DNA of 60,603 bases, taken from contig NZ_FNIZ01000024.1 of the NCBI RefSeq assembly GCF_900104185.1, positions 1 through 60,603 on the forward strand, read 5' to 3'. A program made the position numbers and the translations under genes. The notes under the pieces were generated by a model that made no database searches, had not been told where the DNA came from, and saw only the letters and a list, made by a program, of their open reading frames with translations. Each line of letters opens with the position of its first letter. Position 1 is the stretch's first letter. Shown piece by piece: positions 20,041 through 31,477 of the stretch. Origin of the DNA: Halobacillus aidingensis. GTDB taxonomy: Bacteria > Bacillota > Bacilli > Bacillales > Halobacillaceae.

Positions 20041-20352
20041 TTATTTATCTAGTGCTTCACCAGATTTTTTCGCGATACGAACTTTCTTGCCGTCCTCGAC
20101 TTTGTAACCAACACGTGTCGGCTCACCAGTCTTAGGGTCGATTGGCATTACGTTGGATACGTGGATCGCAGCTTCTTGTGTTAGGATTCCACCTTGTGGA
20201 TTCTCCTGAGAAGGCTTCGCGTGCTTTTTCACTTCGTTCACACCTTCAACAAGAACACGATCTTTCTTCGGATAAGCTTCAAGGACTGTTCCTTGTTTGC
20301 CTTTATCCTTACCAGTAATTACCATTACTTTGTCACCTTTTTTTACGTGCAT
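20041..20352 (-). CDS. rplX: 50S ribosomal protein L24
   Basis: L24 starts 50S assembly. The 103-residue protein carries the KOW motif [18 protein letters not shown] near its N-terminus. It ends in [26 protein letters not shown] precedes the ATG. Order rplN-rplX-rplE is standard. Confidence 0.98.
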   Translation of the reverse strand: MHVKKGDKVMVITGKDKGKQGTVLEAYPKKDRVLVEGVNEVKKHAKPSQENPQGGILTQEAAIHVSNVMPIDPKTGEPTRVGYKVEDGKKVRIAKKSGEALDK

Positions 20353-20392
20353 TCTTCGCGCACCTCCTTAACAAGGCATTTCATTCAGGCTT

Positions 20393-20761
20393 TTATAATA
20401 CTTCTGGAGCTAGAGATACAATCTTCATGAATTTAGCATCACGAAGTTCACGAGCTACCGGTCCAAAGATACGAGTACCGCGTGGCCCTTTGTCATCACG
20501 CACGATTACTGCTGCGTTTTCATCAAAACGGATGTAAGAACCATCTTTACGGCGAACTCCACTCTTAGAACGTACGATAACAGCTTTTACTACTTCACCT
20601 TTTTTAACAACGCCTCCTGGTGTTGCCTGCTTCACAGTAGCAGTGATGATATCACCAATGTTAGCTGTTTTGCGGCCGGATCCACCCAATACTTTAATCG
20701 TTTGGATTTCACGAGCACCAGAGTTATCTGCGACTTTCAGACGAGATTCCTGTTGAATCAT
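20393..20761 (-). CDS. rplN: 50S ribosomal protein L14
   Basis: L14 forms intersubunit bridges and binds the silencing factor RsfS. The 122-residue protein starts [19 protein letters not shown] and ends VSLAPEVL, both typical. GGGAGGTTACATTGT precedes the ATG. It lies 42 bases after rpsQ. Confidence 0.98.
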   Translation of the reverse strand: MIQQESRLKVADNSGAREIQTIKVLGGSGRKTANIGDIITATVKQATPGGVVKKGEVVKAVIVRSKSGVRRKDGSYIRFDENAAVIVRDDKGPRGTRIFGPVARELRDAKFMKIVSLAPEVL

Positions 20762-20803
20762 ACAATGTAACCTCCCTTCGGATTAACTCCGAGCGAACTT
20801 TAT

Positions 20804-21067
20804 TTAGATAATGACAGACTCTTCAACAACTTCTAGAAGACGGAAACGCTTAGAAGCAGACAATGGACGAGTTTCCATGATGCTTACGATGTCGCCGTTT
20901 TTCGCTTGGTTGTTTTCGTCATGTGCTTTGAACTTTTTGGAATACTTTACGCGCTTGCCGTAAAGTTTGTGGAACTTATAAGTTTCTACTAGTACAGTGA
21001 TGGTTTTATCCATTTTGTCAGAAACGACACGGCCAGTATAAACTTTACGATTATTACGTTCAGTCAT
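20804..21067 (-). CDS. rpsQ: 30S ribosomal protein S17
   Basis: S17 is a primary 16S-binding OB-fold protein. I placed the start at ATG 21067 ([14 protein letters not shown]), preceded by GAGGAGGT, giving 87 residues, the B. subtilis length. An in-frame ATG seven codons upstream lies before the ribosome site and is rejected. The motif [16 protein letters not shown] is diagnostic. Confidence 0.97.
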   Translation of the reverse strand: MTERNNRKVYTGRVVSDKMDKTITVLVETYKFHKLYGKRVKYSKKFKAHDENNQAKNGDIVSIMETRPLSASKRFRLLEVVEESVII

Positions 21068-21091
21068 GTGAGGGTGACCTCCTCTCATCTA

Positions 21092-21716
<625 letters not shown>

Positions 21717-21734
21717 AATGCTTTTCCCCCTTCC

Positions 21735-22376
21735 TTACTTGTCAGTTTTAGTTGGAAGGACTTCTCCACGATAGATCCACACTTTAACACCAAGCTTACC
21801 GTAAGTGGTGTCAGCTTCTGCAGTTCCGTAATCGATATCTGCACGAAGTGTGTGTAGTGGTACTGTTCCTTCACTGTAATATTCAGCACGAGCGATATCC
21901 GCGCCACCTAGACGGCCAGATACTTGGGTACGAATACCTTTAGCTCCTGCACGCATAGCGCGTTGGATCGTTTGTTTTTGAGCACGACGGAAAGATACAC
22001 GGTTTTCCAATTGACGTGCGATATTGTCAGCTACAAGTGTAGCGTCAAGATCTGGCTTTTTCACTTCAACGATGTTGATGTGAACGCGTTTACCAGTTAG
22101 TTGGTTTAGAGCTTTACGAAGTGCTTCTACTTCAGAACCGCCTTTACCGATAACCATTCCTGGCTTAGCTGTGTGCACAGTAATGTTTACACGGTTTGCT
22201 GCGCGTTCGATTTCTACCGTAGAAAGAGCAGCATCTTTAAGACGATTTTCAACATATTCACGAATCTTAATGTCTTCATGTAACAAGTCTGCATAGTCTT
22301 TGCCAGCGTACCACTTGGATTCCCAGTCGCGGATTACGCCGATACGAAGACCTACCGGATTAATTTTTTGACCCAC
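21735..22376 (-). CDS. rpsC: 30S ribosomal protein S3
   Basis: S3 lies at the mRNA entry channel and has helicase-linked function with S4 and S5. The 213-residue protein has an N-terminal domain, a KH domain with [16 protein letters not shown] (near 72-87) and the C-terminal domain with [13 protein letters not shown]. It starts three bases after rplV ends. Order rplV-rpsC-rplP is standard. Confidence 0.98.
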   Translation of the reverse strand: MGQKINPVGLRIGVIRDWESKWYAGKDYADLLHEDIKIREYVENRLKDAALSTVEIERAANRVNITVHTAKPGMVIGKGGSEVEALRKALNQLTGKRVHINIVEVKKPDLDATLVADNIARQLENRVSFRRAQKQTIQRAMRAGAKGIRTQVSGRLGGADIARAEYYSEGTVPLHTLRADIDYGTAEADTTYGKLGVKVWIYRGEVLPTKTDK

Positions 22377-22379
22377 TGA

Positions 22380-22721
22380 TTATCCCTCCTTTTTTTCTGA
22401 TACGACCACTGTGATGTGGCTTGTGCGTTTGTTGATTTGGCTTGCGCGGCCCATAGCGCGAGGGCGGAAACGTTTAAGAGTTACGCCTTCGTTTACAAAC
22501 GCTTCGGAAACGTATAGGTTTTCCGGGTCCATTTCATAGTTGTGTTCTGCGTTAGCGATCGCGGAGTTAAGAAGTTTCTCAACTACTGGAGATGCGCCAC
22601 GTTGTGTTAGACGTAGTGTAGCTAGAGCTTCACCAACATTTTTTCCTCGAATTAAATCAATTACCAAACGAGCTTTACGAGGAGCGATACGAACGGTTTT
22701 AGCAACTGCTTTAGCTTGCAT
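22380..22721 (-). CDS. rplV: 50S ribosomal protein L22
   Basis: L22 lines the peptide tunnel with its beta hairpin; mutations there give macrolide resistance. The 113-residue protein has the typical [19 protein letters not shown] start and [20 protein letters not shown] hairpin, which looks wild type. GGAGG lies before the ATG. It follows rpsS by 20 bases. Confidence 0.98.
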   Translation of the reverse strand: MQAKAVAKTVRIAPRKARLVIDLIRGKNVGEALATLRLTQRGASPVVEKLLNSAIANAEHNYEMDPENLYVSEAFVNEGVTLKRFRPRAMGRASQINKRTSHITVVVSEKKEG

Positions 22722-22741
22722 TAGAGTGCCTCCTCTCTATA

Positions 22742-23020
22742 TTAACGTTTTGTTTTCTTATCGTCGCCAGAGTGTCCCTTGAACGTACGGGATGGCGCGA
22801 ATTCACCTAGTTTGTGACCTACCATATCTTCAGTCACATAAACTGGTACGTGCTTACGACCGTCATAAACGGCGATTGTGTGTCCGACGAAGTTAGGGAA
22901 GATCGTAGAACGGCGAGACCAAGTCTTTACGACCTGCTGTTTATTATCTTCGTTCAACTTCTCGACTTTTTTCATTAAGTGATCATCTACAAAAGGTCCT
23001 TTTTTCAGGCTGCGGCCCAT
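22742..23020 (-). CDS. rpsS: 30S ribosomal protein S19
   Basis: S19 lies in the 30S head and contacts S13 and the 50S subunit. The 92-residue protein starts [18 protein letters not shown] and has the conserved [16 protein letters not shown] motif. GGAGGTTTATTC precedes the ATG. A 57-base gap separates it from rplB. Confidence 0.98.
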   Translation of the reverse strand: MGRSLKKGPFVDDHLMKKVEKLNEDNKQQVVKTWSRRSTIFPNFVGHTIAVYDGRKHVPVYVTEDMVGHKLGEFAPSRTFKGHSGDDKKTKR

Positions 23021-23077
23021 GAATAAACCTCCCTTCGTGATTGAGAGACGGGTGTTATTGCCCGCCCGACAATCCCG

Positions 23078-23911
23078 TTATTTTTTACCGCGTCTACGTA
23101 CGATATATTTATCAGACGGCTTGTTGCGTTTTCTCGTTTTGTATCCAAGAGTTGGTTTACCCCATGGAGATACTGGAGATGGCATACCGATTGGCGCGCG
23201 TCCTTCACCACCACCGTGTGGGTGATCACTAGGGTTCATTACAGAACCACGTACTGTAGGGCGCTTACCTTTCCAACGAGAACGTCCGGCTTTACCTACG
23301 CTGATTAGTTCGTGTTCAAGGTTACCAACTTGACCGATTGTTGCACGGCAAGTGCTTAGTACCAAACGAACTTCACCAGAAGTCAGGCGTACAAGCGTGT
23401 ATTTTTCTTCACGACCAAGGATTTGTGCAGAAGCACCTGCAGAACGGACAAGCTGTCCTCCGCGTCCTGGCTTAAGTTCTACGTTGTGTACGATTGTACC
23501 AACTGGAATGTCTTTCAACTGAAGAGCATTACCTGGTTTGATATCTGCACCTTCACCAGAAAGAATTTCCGTTCCAACCTTCACACCTTTTGGAGCTAGG
23601 ATGTAACGTTTTTCACCATCAACATAATTGATTAGTGCAATGTTAGCGGAGCGGTTTGGATCATATTCGACTGTAGCAACGCGTCCAGGTATTCCATCTT
23701 TGTCACGCTTAAAGTCGATAATACGATACTGACGCTTGTGGCCTCCGCCCTGATGACGAACTGTCAGCTTACCCTGGTTGTTACGTCCACCTTTTTTATG
23801 AAGTGGAGTGACAAGGGAGCGTTCAGGTTTGTCAGTTGTGATTTCAGCGAAATCAGATACTGACATGTGTCGACGACCGTTAGTAATTGGTCTGAACTTT
23901 TTAATCGCCAT
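23078..23911 (-). CDS. rplB: 50S ribosomal protein L2
   Basis: L2 is needed for subunit joining and peptidyl transfer. The 277-residue protein has the OB and SH3-like core and the C-terminal signature [19 protein letters not shown], which includes the His residue linked to peptidyl transferase function. The start is ATG with GGAGGGAAATAAAG upstream. Order rplW-rplB-rpsS is standard. Confidence 0.98.
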   Translation of the reverse strand: MAIKKFRPITNGRRHMSVSDFAEITTDKPERSLVTPLHKKGGRNNQGKLTVRHQGGGHKRQYRIIDFKRDKDGIPGRVATVEYDPNRSANIALINYVDGEKRYILAPKGVKVGTEILSGEGADIKPGNALQLKDIPVGTIVHNVELKPGRGGQLVRSAGASAQILGREEKYTLVRLTSGEVRLVLSTCRATIGQVGNLEHELISVGKAGRSRWKGKRPTVRGSVMNPSDHPHGGGEGRAPIGMPSPVSPWGKPTLGYKTRKRNKPSDKYIVRRRGKK

Positions 23912-23947
23912 CTTTATTTCCCTCCTTCATATTTCAATTCGTGTATT

Positions 23948-24235
23948 TTATGCTTCGAAGATTTCTAGTTCTTCGCTGTCCTGAGTCAAAGTGATGACTG
24001 CTTTCTTACGATCAGAGCGGTAGCCGCCGTAACGACCCATACGCTTGAATTTACCTTTTAGGTTCATTGTGTTGACAGATGCAACTTGAACACCAAAGAC
24101 TTCTTCAACTGCTTTTTTAATTTCAGTTTTGTTAGCTTTCGGGCTAACTTCAAACGTATATTTCTTTTCTCCCATAAGATCAGCAGAATGTTCAGTAATG
24201 ACAGGGCGCTTGATAATATCGCGTGGTTCTTTCAT
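23948..24235 (-). CDS. rplW: 50S ribosomal protein L23
   Basis: L23 lies at the tunnel exit and docks trigger factor and SRP. The 95 residues include [21 protein letters not shown] and [20 protein letters not shown]. The ATG overlaps the rplD stop by one base, so it is coupled to L4. Confidence 0.98.
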   Translation of the reverse strand: MKEPRDIIKRPVITEHSADLMGEKKYTFEVSPKANKTEIKKAVEEVFGVQVASVNTMNLKGKFKRMGRYGGYRSDRKKAVITLTQDSEELEIFEA

Positions 24236-24858
24236 TATGAGAGCACCTCCCCTGCTTTTTCAGCTGCTTCCTTAGTAAGGATCAGCTTGTCATGCGTTAG
24301 CAAGTCTAACACACTTACTTGCTCTACAGGAAGACTCTTCACTGTAGGGATATTGTTAGATGATAGAGTTACGTTTTCGTCTGCTTCAGCAGTAACGATC
24401 AATGCTTTCTCGTTAACATCTAGTGCCTTTAGAATGTTTGCAACTTCTTTTGTTTTTGGAGCATCTAGAGATAGGCTCTCAAGAACAATGATGTTTTCTT
24501 CTTTCACTTTAGAAGAGAAAGCAGATTGAAGTGCCAAACGACGTACTTTTCTTGGCATCGTGTAGCTGTAGCTGCGTGGTGTAGGACCGAATACAGTTCC
24601 GCCACCTACCCATTGTGGTGAACGGATAGATCCTTGACGCGCACGGCCTGTACCTTTTTGGCGCCATGGTTTGCGTCCGCCGCCACTAACTTCAGAACGT
24701 CCTTTTACTTTGTGTGTGCCTTGGCGAAGATTCGCGCGTTGCATCAACACAGTTTCGTGTAATACGTGAGTATTAGGTTCGATTCCAAAAACGGATTCAT
24801 TCAGTTCGATTTCACCAACATTAGAACCGCTTTGGTTTAATAGTGCTACTTTAGGCAT
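24235..24858 (-). CDS. rplD: 50S ribosomal protein L4
   Basis: L4 lines the tunnel and, in gammaproteobacteria, regulates the S10 operon. The 207-residue protein has the long loop with [19 protein letters not shown] and [32 protein letters not shown] precedes the ATG. It lies 21 bases after rplC and overlaps rplW by one base. Whether it acts on the hairpin before rpsJ is unknown. Confidence 0.98.
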   Translation of the reverse strand: MPKVALLNQSGSNVGEIELNESVFGIEPNTHVLHETVLMQRANLRQGTHKVKGRSEVSGGGRKPWRQKGTGRARQGSIRSPQWVGGGTVFGPTPRSYSYTMPRKVRRLALQSAFSSKVKEENIIVLESLSLDAPKTKEVANILKALDVNEKALIVTAEADENVTLSSNNIPTVKSLPVEQVSVLDLLTHDKLILTKEAAEKAGEVLS

Positions 24859-24879
24859 GACATATCCTCCCTTCGTTTA

Positions 24880-25515
24880 TTATTTGCTAGCCTTAATTGC
24901 ACTTGTAATCTTAACGTAAGATTTTTTCGCGCCTGGTACATTACCTTTGATAAGTAGTAGATTACGCTCAGCGTCCACTTTTACTACTTCAAGGTTTTGT
25001 AGAGTTACTGTTTCGCCACCCATTTGTCCTGCAAGACCTTTGCCTTTGAAGACTTTGGATGGGTCAGCACCTTGCCCCATAGAACCGGATCGACGGTGGA
25101 AACGGGAACCGTGAGTTTTAGGTCCAGTAGATTGGTTATGGCGCTTGATTGCACCCTGGAAACCTTTACCTTTAGATGTTCCTGTAACGTCAATAGCGTC
25201 ACCAGCTTCGAAAATATCAACTTTAACCTCTTGACCTAGTTCAAAGTCATCAAGGTTTGTATTACGGAATTCACGAACGTAGCGCTTAGGTGTTGTGCTT
25301 GCTTTATCAGCGTGCCCTTGAGCAGCTTTCTTCAAGCGGTTTGACTTTTCATCAGCAAAACCTAGTTGGATCGCTTCATAACCGTCATTTTCTGTTGTTT
25401 TCTTTTGAAGAACAACGTTTGGCTCAGCCTGAACAACTGTTACTGGGATCAACTCGCCATTTTCGGAGAAAATTTGAGTCATGCCGACTTTTCGTCCTAA
25501 GATTCCTTTCGTCAT
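24880..25515 (-). CDS. rplC: 50S ribosomal protein L3
   Basis: L3 starts 50S assembly and reaches the peptidyl transferase centre. The 211-residue protein begins [29 protein letters not shown] and contains the loop [24 protein letters not shown]; residues where linezolid or tiamulin resistance arises look ordinary. AGGAGGTGTAACGG precedes the ATG. It is the second gene of the S10 operon. Confidence 0.98.
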   Translation of the reverse strand: MTKGILGRKVGMTQIFSENGELIPVTVVQAEPNVVLQKKTTENDGYEAIQLGFADEKSNRLKKAAQGHADKASTTPKRYVREFRNTNLDDFELGQEVKVDIFEAGDAIDVTGTSKGKGFQGAIKRHNQSTGPKTHGSRFHRRSGSMGQGADPSKVFKGKGLAGQMGGETVTLQNLEVVKVDAERNLLLIKGNVPGAKKSYVKITSAIKASK

Positions 25516-25547
25516 CCGTTACACCTCCTATTATCTTTACGATTTAT

Positions 25548-25961
<414 letters not shown>

Positions 25962-25989
25962 TCATCGCCTTTTATGACCAACATTATTC

Positions 25990-26018
25990 ATTATATAGAA
26001 GAAATGCGGTCAATGCAA
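25990..26018 (-). promoter_or_regulatory. sigma A promoter of the S10 operon
   Basis: The minus strand has TTGCAT (26013-26018), a 17-base spacer and a perfect TATAAT (25990-25995). The expected start is near 25983, giving a leader of about 125 bases before rpsJ. Confidence 0.75.
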
Positions 26019-26040
26019 GGATAAATCCATAATTATTTTC

Positions 26041-26553
26041 ATTACGGACACTTAAAATATTATACTAGCGTCCAGGACGTTTTTCAAGGGGAAACCAAGC
26101 ATCCATGGGGTTTCCGCCGAATTTCTTTGACCGCCTCTTTGAAATCCATTGTCCATTAAAACAAATATACATTAGAATATCAACCACTTCTGTGTAAAGA
26201 ATAGTTGTCTGAACATTCGAATGCCTTAGTAAAATATAGACACCACGTAATTCATAGTTGATATTGTTTAAAATACATCTTCCTTAACCTTCACACTGGC
26301 GATCCCCTCTTCAATGCTCACATCTCCAGTGTAAATAAGTAACACTTTCCCTTGGATAAAAAAACGTACGTGTGTAATATCATTCAATCAATAGATTAAT
26401 TCAGCTTCTTTTTCCGTGTAATAGTAAGGGAATTAAAAATAAAGCGTATCCACCAGCCCGAATAAGATTCCGTATGTTCTAAAGCCAATATCGTATAGGA
26501 GCATACCTTTTAGTTTAGCTGAGGAAGTAGACGTAGAGCCTTATTTTTTCAAT
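26041..26553. other. long gene-free gap between tufA and rpsJ
   Basis: About 510 AT-rich bases hold no convincing gene. In B. subtilis a gene (ybaC, a peptidase) lies here; I see no recognisable remnant of it. The only frame of note is a 39-codon minus-strand reading frame (26268-26387, TTG start) whose translation, with segments such as GKVLLIYTGDVSIEEG, looks protein-like but lacks a ribosome site. Confidence 0.5.
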
Positions 26554-26585
26554 AAAAAAGAGCAACAGCCAGAAGCTGTTGCTCT
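26554..26585 (-). terminator. terminator of the str operon, after tufA
   Basis: Perfect 11-base arms (agagcaacagc and gctgttgctct) around a 5-base loop are followed on the minus strand by six T. It lies 22 bases after the tufA stop and ends the rplGB-rpsL-rpsG-fusA-tufA unit. Confidence 0.93.
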
Positions 26586-26606
26586 CTATATAGGATAGAA
26601 CTGAAA

Positions 26607-27797
26607 TTACTTAGTGATTTCAGAAACTACGCCAGAACCTACAGTACGTCCACCTTCACGGATGGAGAAACGAGTTCCGTCCTCGATCGCGATTGGGGAA
26701 ATAAGTTCTACAGTCATTTCAACGTTGTCCCCAGGCATAACCATTTCTACGCCTTCAGGAAGTTGAATAACACCAGTTACGTCCGTAGTACGGAAGTAGA
26801 ACTGCGGGCGATAGTTAGAGAAGAATGGAGTGTGACGTCCACCTTCATCTTTAGCTAGTACATAAACTTCAGCTTTGAAGTTTGTGTGTGGTGTGATGGA
26901 ACCAGGCTTAGCTAGTACTTGACCACGGTTGATGTCTTCACGCTTAACACCACGAAGAAGTGCACCGATGTTGTCTCCAGCTTCAGCGTAATCTAGAAGC
27001 TTACGGAACATTTCAACACCAGTTACAGCAGTTTTGCTGGACTCTTCAGCCATACCGATGATTTCAACTTCGTCACCGACTTTAACTGTTCCACGCTCAA
27101 CACGACCAGTTGCAACTGTACCACGACCAGTGATAGAGAATACGTCCTCAACTGGCATCATGAATGGCTTGTCAGTGTCACGGTCTGGAGTTGGAACATA
27201 CTCGTCAACTGCGTCCATAAGATCGTAGATTGCTTGCTCATACTTCTCTTCACCTTCAAGAGCTTTAAGAGCAGAACCGCTGATTACTGGTACGTCATCA
27301 CCATCGAAGTCGTACTCAGAAAGTAGATCGCGAACTTCCATTTCTACTAGTTCAAGAAGCTCTTCGTCGTCTACCATGTCAACTTTGTTCAAGAATACAA
27401 CGATAGCTGGTACACCTACGTTTTTAGAAAGTAGGATGTGCTCACGAGTTTGTGGCATTGGACCGTCAGCTGCAGATACAACTAGGATCGCGCCGTCCAT
27501 TTGAGCAGCACCAGTGATCATGTTCTTAACGTAGTCCGCGTGACCTGGGCAGTCAACGTGTGCATAGTGACGAGTTTCTGTTTCGTACTCAACGTGTGCA
27601 GTGGAGATTGTGATTCCACGCTCGCGCTCTTCAGGAGCACCGTCGATCATGTCATATGCCATTGCTTCACCAGAACCAGAACGCTTGTGAAGTACAGTCG
27701 TGATTGCTGCAGTTAGAGTTGTTTTACCGTGGTCAACGTGTCCAATAGTACCAATGTTAACGTGGGACTTGGACCGGTCAAATTTTTCTTTACCCAT
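26607..27797 (-). CDS. tufA: elongation factor Tu
   Basis: EF-Tu carries aminoacyl-tRNA to the ribosome. The 396-residue protein has the GTPase motifs GHVDHGKT (near 19), DCPGHADY with the catalytic His, and NKVDM. Domains II and III follow, with the kirromycin and tRNA-contact segments intact. GGAGGAAATATACA precedes the ATG. A separate promoter (27897-27925) and a hairpin (27854-27886) lie in the gap after fusA, so tufA can be made in excess of fusA. Confidence 0.99.
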   Translation of the reverse strand: MGKEKFDRSKSHVNIGTIGHVDHGKTTLTAAITTVLHKRSGSGEAMAYDMIDGAPEERERGITISTAHVEYETETRHYAHVDCPGHADYVKNMITGAAQMDGAILVVSAADGPMPQTREHILLSKNVGVPAIVVFLNKVDMVDDEELLELVEMEVRDLLSEYDFDGDDVPVISGSALKALEGEEKYEQAIYDLMDAVDEYVPTPDRDTDKPFMMPVEDVFSITGRGTVATGRVERGTVKVGDEVEIIGMAEESSKTAVTGVEMFRKLLDYAEAGDNIGALLRGVKREDINRGQVLAKPGSITPHTNFKAEVYVLAKDEGGRHTPFFSNYRPQFYFRTTDVTGVIQLPEGVEMVMPGDNVEMTVELISPIAIEDGTRFSIREGGRTVGSGVVSEITK

Positions 27798-27853
27798 TGT
27801 ATATTTCCTCCTTTAGATAAGTAACAAGTTTGGTTTTTAAAGATTTATGATGC

Positions 27854-27886
27854 AGCTTAGGAGTAATCGAGAGTCACTCCTAAGCT
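27854..27886 (-). other. perfect inverted repeat in the tufA leader
   Basis: Arms of 11 bases, agcttaggagt (27854-27864) and actcctaagct (27876-27886), enclose an 11-base loop. No T run follows on the minus strand, so it is not an intrinsic terminator. It lies just downstream of the tufA promoter and would form near the 5' end of the tufA mRNA, perhaps as a stabiliser or binding site. Confidence 0.6.
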
Positions 27887-27896
27887 TACAATACAA

Positions 27897-27925
27897 GTTA
27901 TACTTTAACTCGTCTAAAAAATCAA
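27897..27925 (-). promoter_or_regulatory. sigma A promoter of tufA
   Basis: The minus strand has TTGATT (27920-27925), a 17-base spacer and TATAAC (27897-27902). The -35 box directly follows the fusA stop codon. Confidence 0.6.
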
Positions 27926-30004
27926 TTATTCACCAGCATTTTTCTTGATGATTTCCTCAGAGATGCTCTTCGGAACTTCTTCATAGTGGTCGAAGTGCAT
28001 TGTGTACGTACCACGGCCTTGAGTGTTGGAACGCAACGCTGTTGCATAACCGAACATCTCAGAAAGTGGAACAAATGCTTTAACCACTTGTGCATTACCA
28101 CGAGTTTCCATACCTTCTACACGTCCACGACGGGAAGTTACATCACCCATGATATCGCCCATGTATTCCTCAGGAATAACGACTTCTACTTTCATCATTG
28201 GTTCAAGTAGAACGGGCTTACACTTGTTTTTCGCCTCTTTAAGTGCCATGGAAGCGGCAACTTTAAAGGCCATTTCGTTGGAGTCGACATCGTGGTAAGA
28301 ACCATCGTAAAGAGTCGCTTTGATGTCTACCATAGGGTAACCAGCCAATACACCGTTTTCCATAGATTCTTTGATTCCTTGTTCTACGGATGGAATGTAT
28401 TCACGTGGTACAACACCACCGACGATCTTGTTGACGAATTCGAAACCAGCGCCTTCTTCGTTAGGCTCGAACTCAACCCATACGTGACCGAATTGTCCAC
28501 GACCACCGGATTGACGTACGAACTTACCTTCCACTTGCGCACTTCCGCGGAATGTTTCGCGGTAGGCAACTTGTGGAGCACCAATGTTCGCTTCAACTTT
28601 GAACTCACGCTTCAGACGGTCAACGATGATGTCTAGGTGAAGCTCACCCATACCTGCGATGATCGTTTGACCCGTTTCAACGTTTGTTTCCGTTTGGAAC
28701 GTTGGATCTTCTTCAGCTAGTTTACCAAGAGCGATGGACATCTTATCTTGGTCAGCTTTAGATTTAGGCTCGATAGCAACAGAGATTACCGGATCAGGGA
28801 ATTCCATGGACTCAAGAATAACAAGACTCTTTTCGTCACATAGCGTATCACCCGTACCTGTATCTTTAAGGCCTACCGCACCAGCGATATCCCCTGCATA
28901 CACAGTGGAGATCTCTTCACGAGAGTTTGCGTGCATTTGTAGGATACGACCTACACGTTCACGCTTATCTTTCGTGGAGTTTTTCACGTATGAACCAGCA
29001 TTCAATGTACCGGAGTAAACGCGGAAGAAAGTAAGTTTACCTACATAAGGGTCTGTAGCGACTTTAAATGCCAAAGCAGAGAATGGCTCGTTGTCGTCAG
29101 GCTTACGTACAACTTCTTCTTCTGTTTGTGGTACGTGACCTTCAATTGGAGGTACATCTAGTGGAGATGGTAGATAATCGATAACACCATCAATTAGAAG
29201 TTGAACTCCTTTGTTCTTGAAGGCAGAACCACAGAATACTGGGTAGAATTCAACACTTAGAGTCGCTTTACGGATCGCATCCTTAAGCTGGTCGTTTGTG
29301 ATTTCTTCTCCCTCTAGATACTGCATCATCAAGTCTTCATCAAGTTCTGCAACAGCTTCTACTAGCTTGCCGCGGTACTCTTCAGCTTGTTCTTTATAGT
29401 CGTCAGGAATCGGGCGTGCTTCAGCACGTGTTCCCAAGTCGTCCATGTAGTAGTATGCTTCCATCGTTACTAGGTCGATGATTCCTTCGAACTCATCTTC
29501 CGCACCGACAGGAAGTTGAACAGCTGCTGCATTCGCTCCTAGGCGGTCTTGCAAAGTGCCTAGGGAGTAGATGAAGTCAGCTCCGATTTTGTCCATTTTG
29601 TTAATGAAGACAATACGTGGAACACCGTATGTCGTAGCTTGGCGCCAAACAGTTTCTGTTTGAGGCTCAACACCAGATTGTGCGTCAAGGACAGCTACGG
29701 AACCATCAAGTACACGCAGGGAACGCTCAACTTCTACAGTGAAGTCTACGTGTCCTGGAGTATCAATGATGTTGATACGGTGACCTTTCCACTGAGCAGT
29801 TGTAGCGGCAGAAGTGATTGTGATTCCGCGCTCTTGTTCCTGCTCCATCCAGTCCATTTGGGAAGCTCCTTCGTGAGTTTCACCAATTTTGTGGATACGT
29901 CCTGTGTAGAAAAGAATACGCTCTGTCGCCGTTGTTTTACCAGCGTCGATGTGAGCCATTACCCCGATATTCCGAGTCTTTTCCAAGGAGAACTCTCTAG
30001 CCAT
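27926..30004 (-). CDS. fusA: elongation factor G
   Basis: EF-G drives translocation on the ribosome. The 692-residue protein has G1 AHIDAGKTT (near 17), the switch region with [19 protein letters not shown] and NKMDK, then domains II to V with the tip loop of domain IV. GGAGAAAGATGC precedes the ATG. It follows rpsG by 42 bases in the str operon. No change that suggests fusidic acid resistance is evident from inspection. Confidence 0.99.
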   Translation of the reverse strand: MAREFSLEKTRNIGVMAHIDAGKTTATERILFYTGRIHKIGETHEGASQMDWMEQEQERGITITSAATTAQWKGHRINIIDTPGHVDFTVEVERSLRVLDGSVAVLDAQSGVEPQTETVWRQATTYGVPRIVFINKMDKIGADFIYSLGTLQDRLGANAAAVQLPVGAEDEFEGIIDLVTMEAYYYMDDLGTRAEARPIPDDYKEQAEEYRGKLVEAVAELDEDLMMQYLEGEEITNDQLKDAIRKATLSVEFYPVFCGSAFKNKGVQLLIDGVIDYLPSPLDVPPIEGHVPQTEEEVVRKPDDNEPFSALAFKVATDPYVGKLTFFRVYSGTLNAGSYVKNSTKDKRERVGRILQMHANSREEISTVYAGDIAGAVGLKDTGTGDTLCDEKSLVILESMEFPDPVISVAIEPKSKADQDKMSIALGKLAEEDPTFQTETNVETGQTIIAGMGELHLDIIVDRLKREFKVEANIGAPQVAYRETFRGSAQVEGKFVRQSGGRGQFGHVWVEFEPNEEGAGFEFVNKIVGGVVPREYIPSVEQGIKESMENGVLAGYPMVDIKATLYDGSYHDVDSNEMAFKVAASMALKEAKNKCKPVLLEPMMKVEVVIPEEYMGDIMGDVTSRRGRVEGMETRGNAQVVKAFVPLSEMFGYATALRSNTQGRGTYTMHFDHYEEVPKSISEEIIKKNAGE

Positions 30005-30046
30005 GCATCTTTCTCCTTCCTGTTTGAACCTTTATTTTTTTGGTGA

Positions 30047-30517
30047 TTACCAGCGATAGTGAGCGAATGCTTTGTTCGCTTCCGCCATCTTGTGCATTTC
30101 TTCGCGACGTTTCACGGATGCACCTGTGTTGTTTGAAGCATCAAGAATTTCGTTAGCTAGGCGCTCTTCCATCGTTTTCTCTCCGCGAAGACGCGCATAG
30201 TTTACGATGAAACGCAAGCCTAGTGCCTGGCGACGTTCTGGACGAACCTCAACAGGTACCTGATAGTTGGAACCACCTACACGACGAGCGCGCACCTCCA
30301 ATACAGGCATTACGTTCTTCATTGCTTGATCAAATGCTTCCATAGCGTCATTGCCGCTACGTTCTTGAACAAGTTCAAATGCTTTATAAAGGATTTTCTG
30401 TGCTTTACCGCGCTGACCGTTAACCATGATTTGGTTGATCAAGCGAGTAACAAGCTTAGAGTTATACATTGGATCTGGTAACACATCACGTTTAGCTACT
30501 GGACCTTTACGTGGCAT
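30047..30517 (-). CDS. rpsG: 30S ribosomal protein S7
   Basis: S7 nucleates assembly of the 30S head. The 156-residue protein begins [20 protein letters not shown] and has [15 protein letters not shown]. The ATG follows AGGGGAAC. It lies 52 bases after rpsL in the str operon. Confidence 0.98.
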   Translation of the reverse strand: MPRKGPVAKRDVLPDPMYNSKLVTRLINQIMVNGQRGKAQKILYKAFELVQERSGNDAMEAFDQAMKNVMPVLEVRARRVGGSNYQVPVEVRPERRQALGLRFIVNYARLRGEKTMEERLANEILDASNNTGASVKRREEMHKMAEANKAFAHYRW

Positions 30518-30569
30518 ATGTTCCCCTCCCTTCTTCAGTGTTTTTATTTAAGCGATATTTGCATATCGA

Positions 30570-30989
30570 TTATTTTTTAGCTTTTGGCTTTTTCGTACCG
30601 TATTTGGAACGACCTTGCATACGACCATCAACACTTGCTGTGTCAAGAGCGCCACGTACAACGGTGTAACGTACACCTGGCAAGTCTTTAACTTTACCGC
30701 CACGGATAAGAACAACACTGTGCTCTTGAAGGTTGTGGCCTTCACCAGGGATATAAGCGTTAACCTCTAGCTGGTTAGTTAGACGAACACGTGCATACTT
30801 ACGTAGAGCAGAGTTCGGTTTCTTAGGTGTCATTGTTCCAACACGTGTGCAAACACCACGTTTTTGTGGAGAAGAAAGGTCAGTCATACGCTTTTTATAG
30901 CTGTTGTAACCTTTGTTCAAAGCTGGAGAGTTAGACTGCTTTGTTTTGCTCACGCGTCCTTTGCGTACCAATTGGTTAATTGTTGGCAT
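30570..30989 (-). CDS. rpsL: 30S ribosomal protein S12
   Basis: S12 controls decoding accuracy. I chose ATG 30989 ([15 protein letters not shown]), preceded by AGGGAGG, giving 139 residues; the frame stays open upstream without support. The Lys residues in [11 protein letters not shown] and [10 protein letters not shown] that change in streptomycin-resistant mutants are wild type. It follows rplGB by 94 bases. Confidence 0.98.
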   Translation of the reverse strand: MPTINQLVRKGRVSKTKQSNSPALNKGYNSYKKRMTDLSSPQKRGVCTRVGTMTPKKPNSALRKYARVRLTNQLEVNAYIPGEGHNLQEHSVVLIRGGKVKDLPGVRYTVVRGALDTASVDGRMQGRSKYGTKKPKAKK

Positions 30990-31083
30990 GTTTGTATCCT
31001 CCCTTCGTACTTTTTTAATACCACACATCCAGGTGGTTCATAAAAAGGCAAAAAACAAAGCTTTCGCGTAGAACGCCAAAACT

Positions 31084-31335
31084 TTATTGCTTTATCGCCA
31101 CTGTAGCCGCACCAACATCAATACCACATGCATTCCCGAGCTCCTCCATCGAAGGTACCCGTGTGTGAGGAATGTTCAGTTGTTGGGCTAATTTAGCTAC
31201 TTTTAGTGTCATCGACTGATCAGCATCGTCAGCCGTTATGACTTCAACCACTTCACCATTTTTCATGGCTTTCAGTGTTTGTTTGGTTCCAATGATTATA
31301 TCGGATTTAGCCTGTGCTACTTTTTCATAAGACAT
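31084..31335 (-). CDS. rplGB: L7Ae-family RNA-binding protein (RplGB, YbxF)
   Basis: This K-turn-binding protein of the L7Ae/L30e fold binds ribosomes in bacilli; its exact role is not settled. The 83-residue product starts [16 protein letters not shown] at ATG 31335, which has TTGGAGG 8 bases upstream. The motif [16 protein letters not shown] at the end is typical. It is the first gene of the str operon, directly after the promoter at 31382-31410. Confidence 0.92.
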   Translation of the reverse strand: MSYEKVAQAKSDIIIGTKQTLKAMKNGEVVEVITADDADQSMTLKVAKLAQQLNIPHTRVPSMEELGNACGIDVGAATVAIKQ

Positions 31336-31381
31336 CTTCATATCCTCCAAAGTAACAAGGATAAATGGAAGCACCTTGATT

Positions 31382-31410
31382 ATATTATCACTCACCCAAA
31401 TGCATGTCAA
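31382..31410 (-). promoter_or_regulatory. sigma A promoter of the str operon
   Basis: TTGACA (31405-31410), a 17-base spacer and TAATAT (31382-31387) are seen on the minus strand. The -35 box sits in the loop of the inverted repeat at 31391-31425. The expected start is about 45 bases before rplGB. Confidence 0.8.
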
Positions 31411-31425
31411 CTGCATCTGGGTGAG
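31391..31425. other. long inverted repeat spanning the str promoter -35 box
   Basis: Arms of 14 bases, ctcacccaaatgca (31391-31404) and tgcatctgggtgag (31412-31425), differ at one pair and enclose a 7-base loop that contains most of the -35 box. On the plus strand the hairpin is followed by six T, so it could stop antisense transcripts heading into rpoC. On the minus strand no T run follows, so it is a weak rpoC terminator. Confidence 0.65.
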
Positions 31426-31477
31426 TTTTTTGGTGCTCCCTTTAATTTTACACCTTGTTAACATCTACTTCTTTATT

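Noticed and set aside
28292-28636. Plus-strand frame opposite fusA (114 codons)
   Set aside because: A shadow of the fusA codon pattern; many similar frames lie opposite rpoB, rpoC and clpC.
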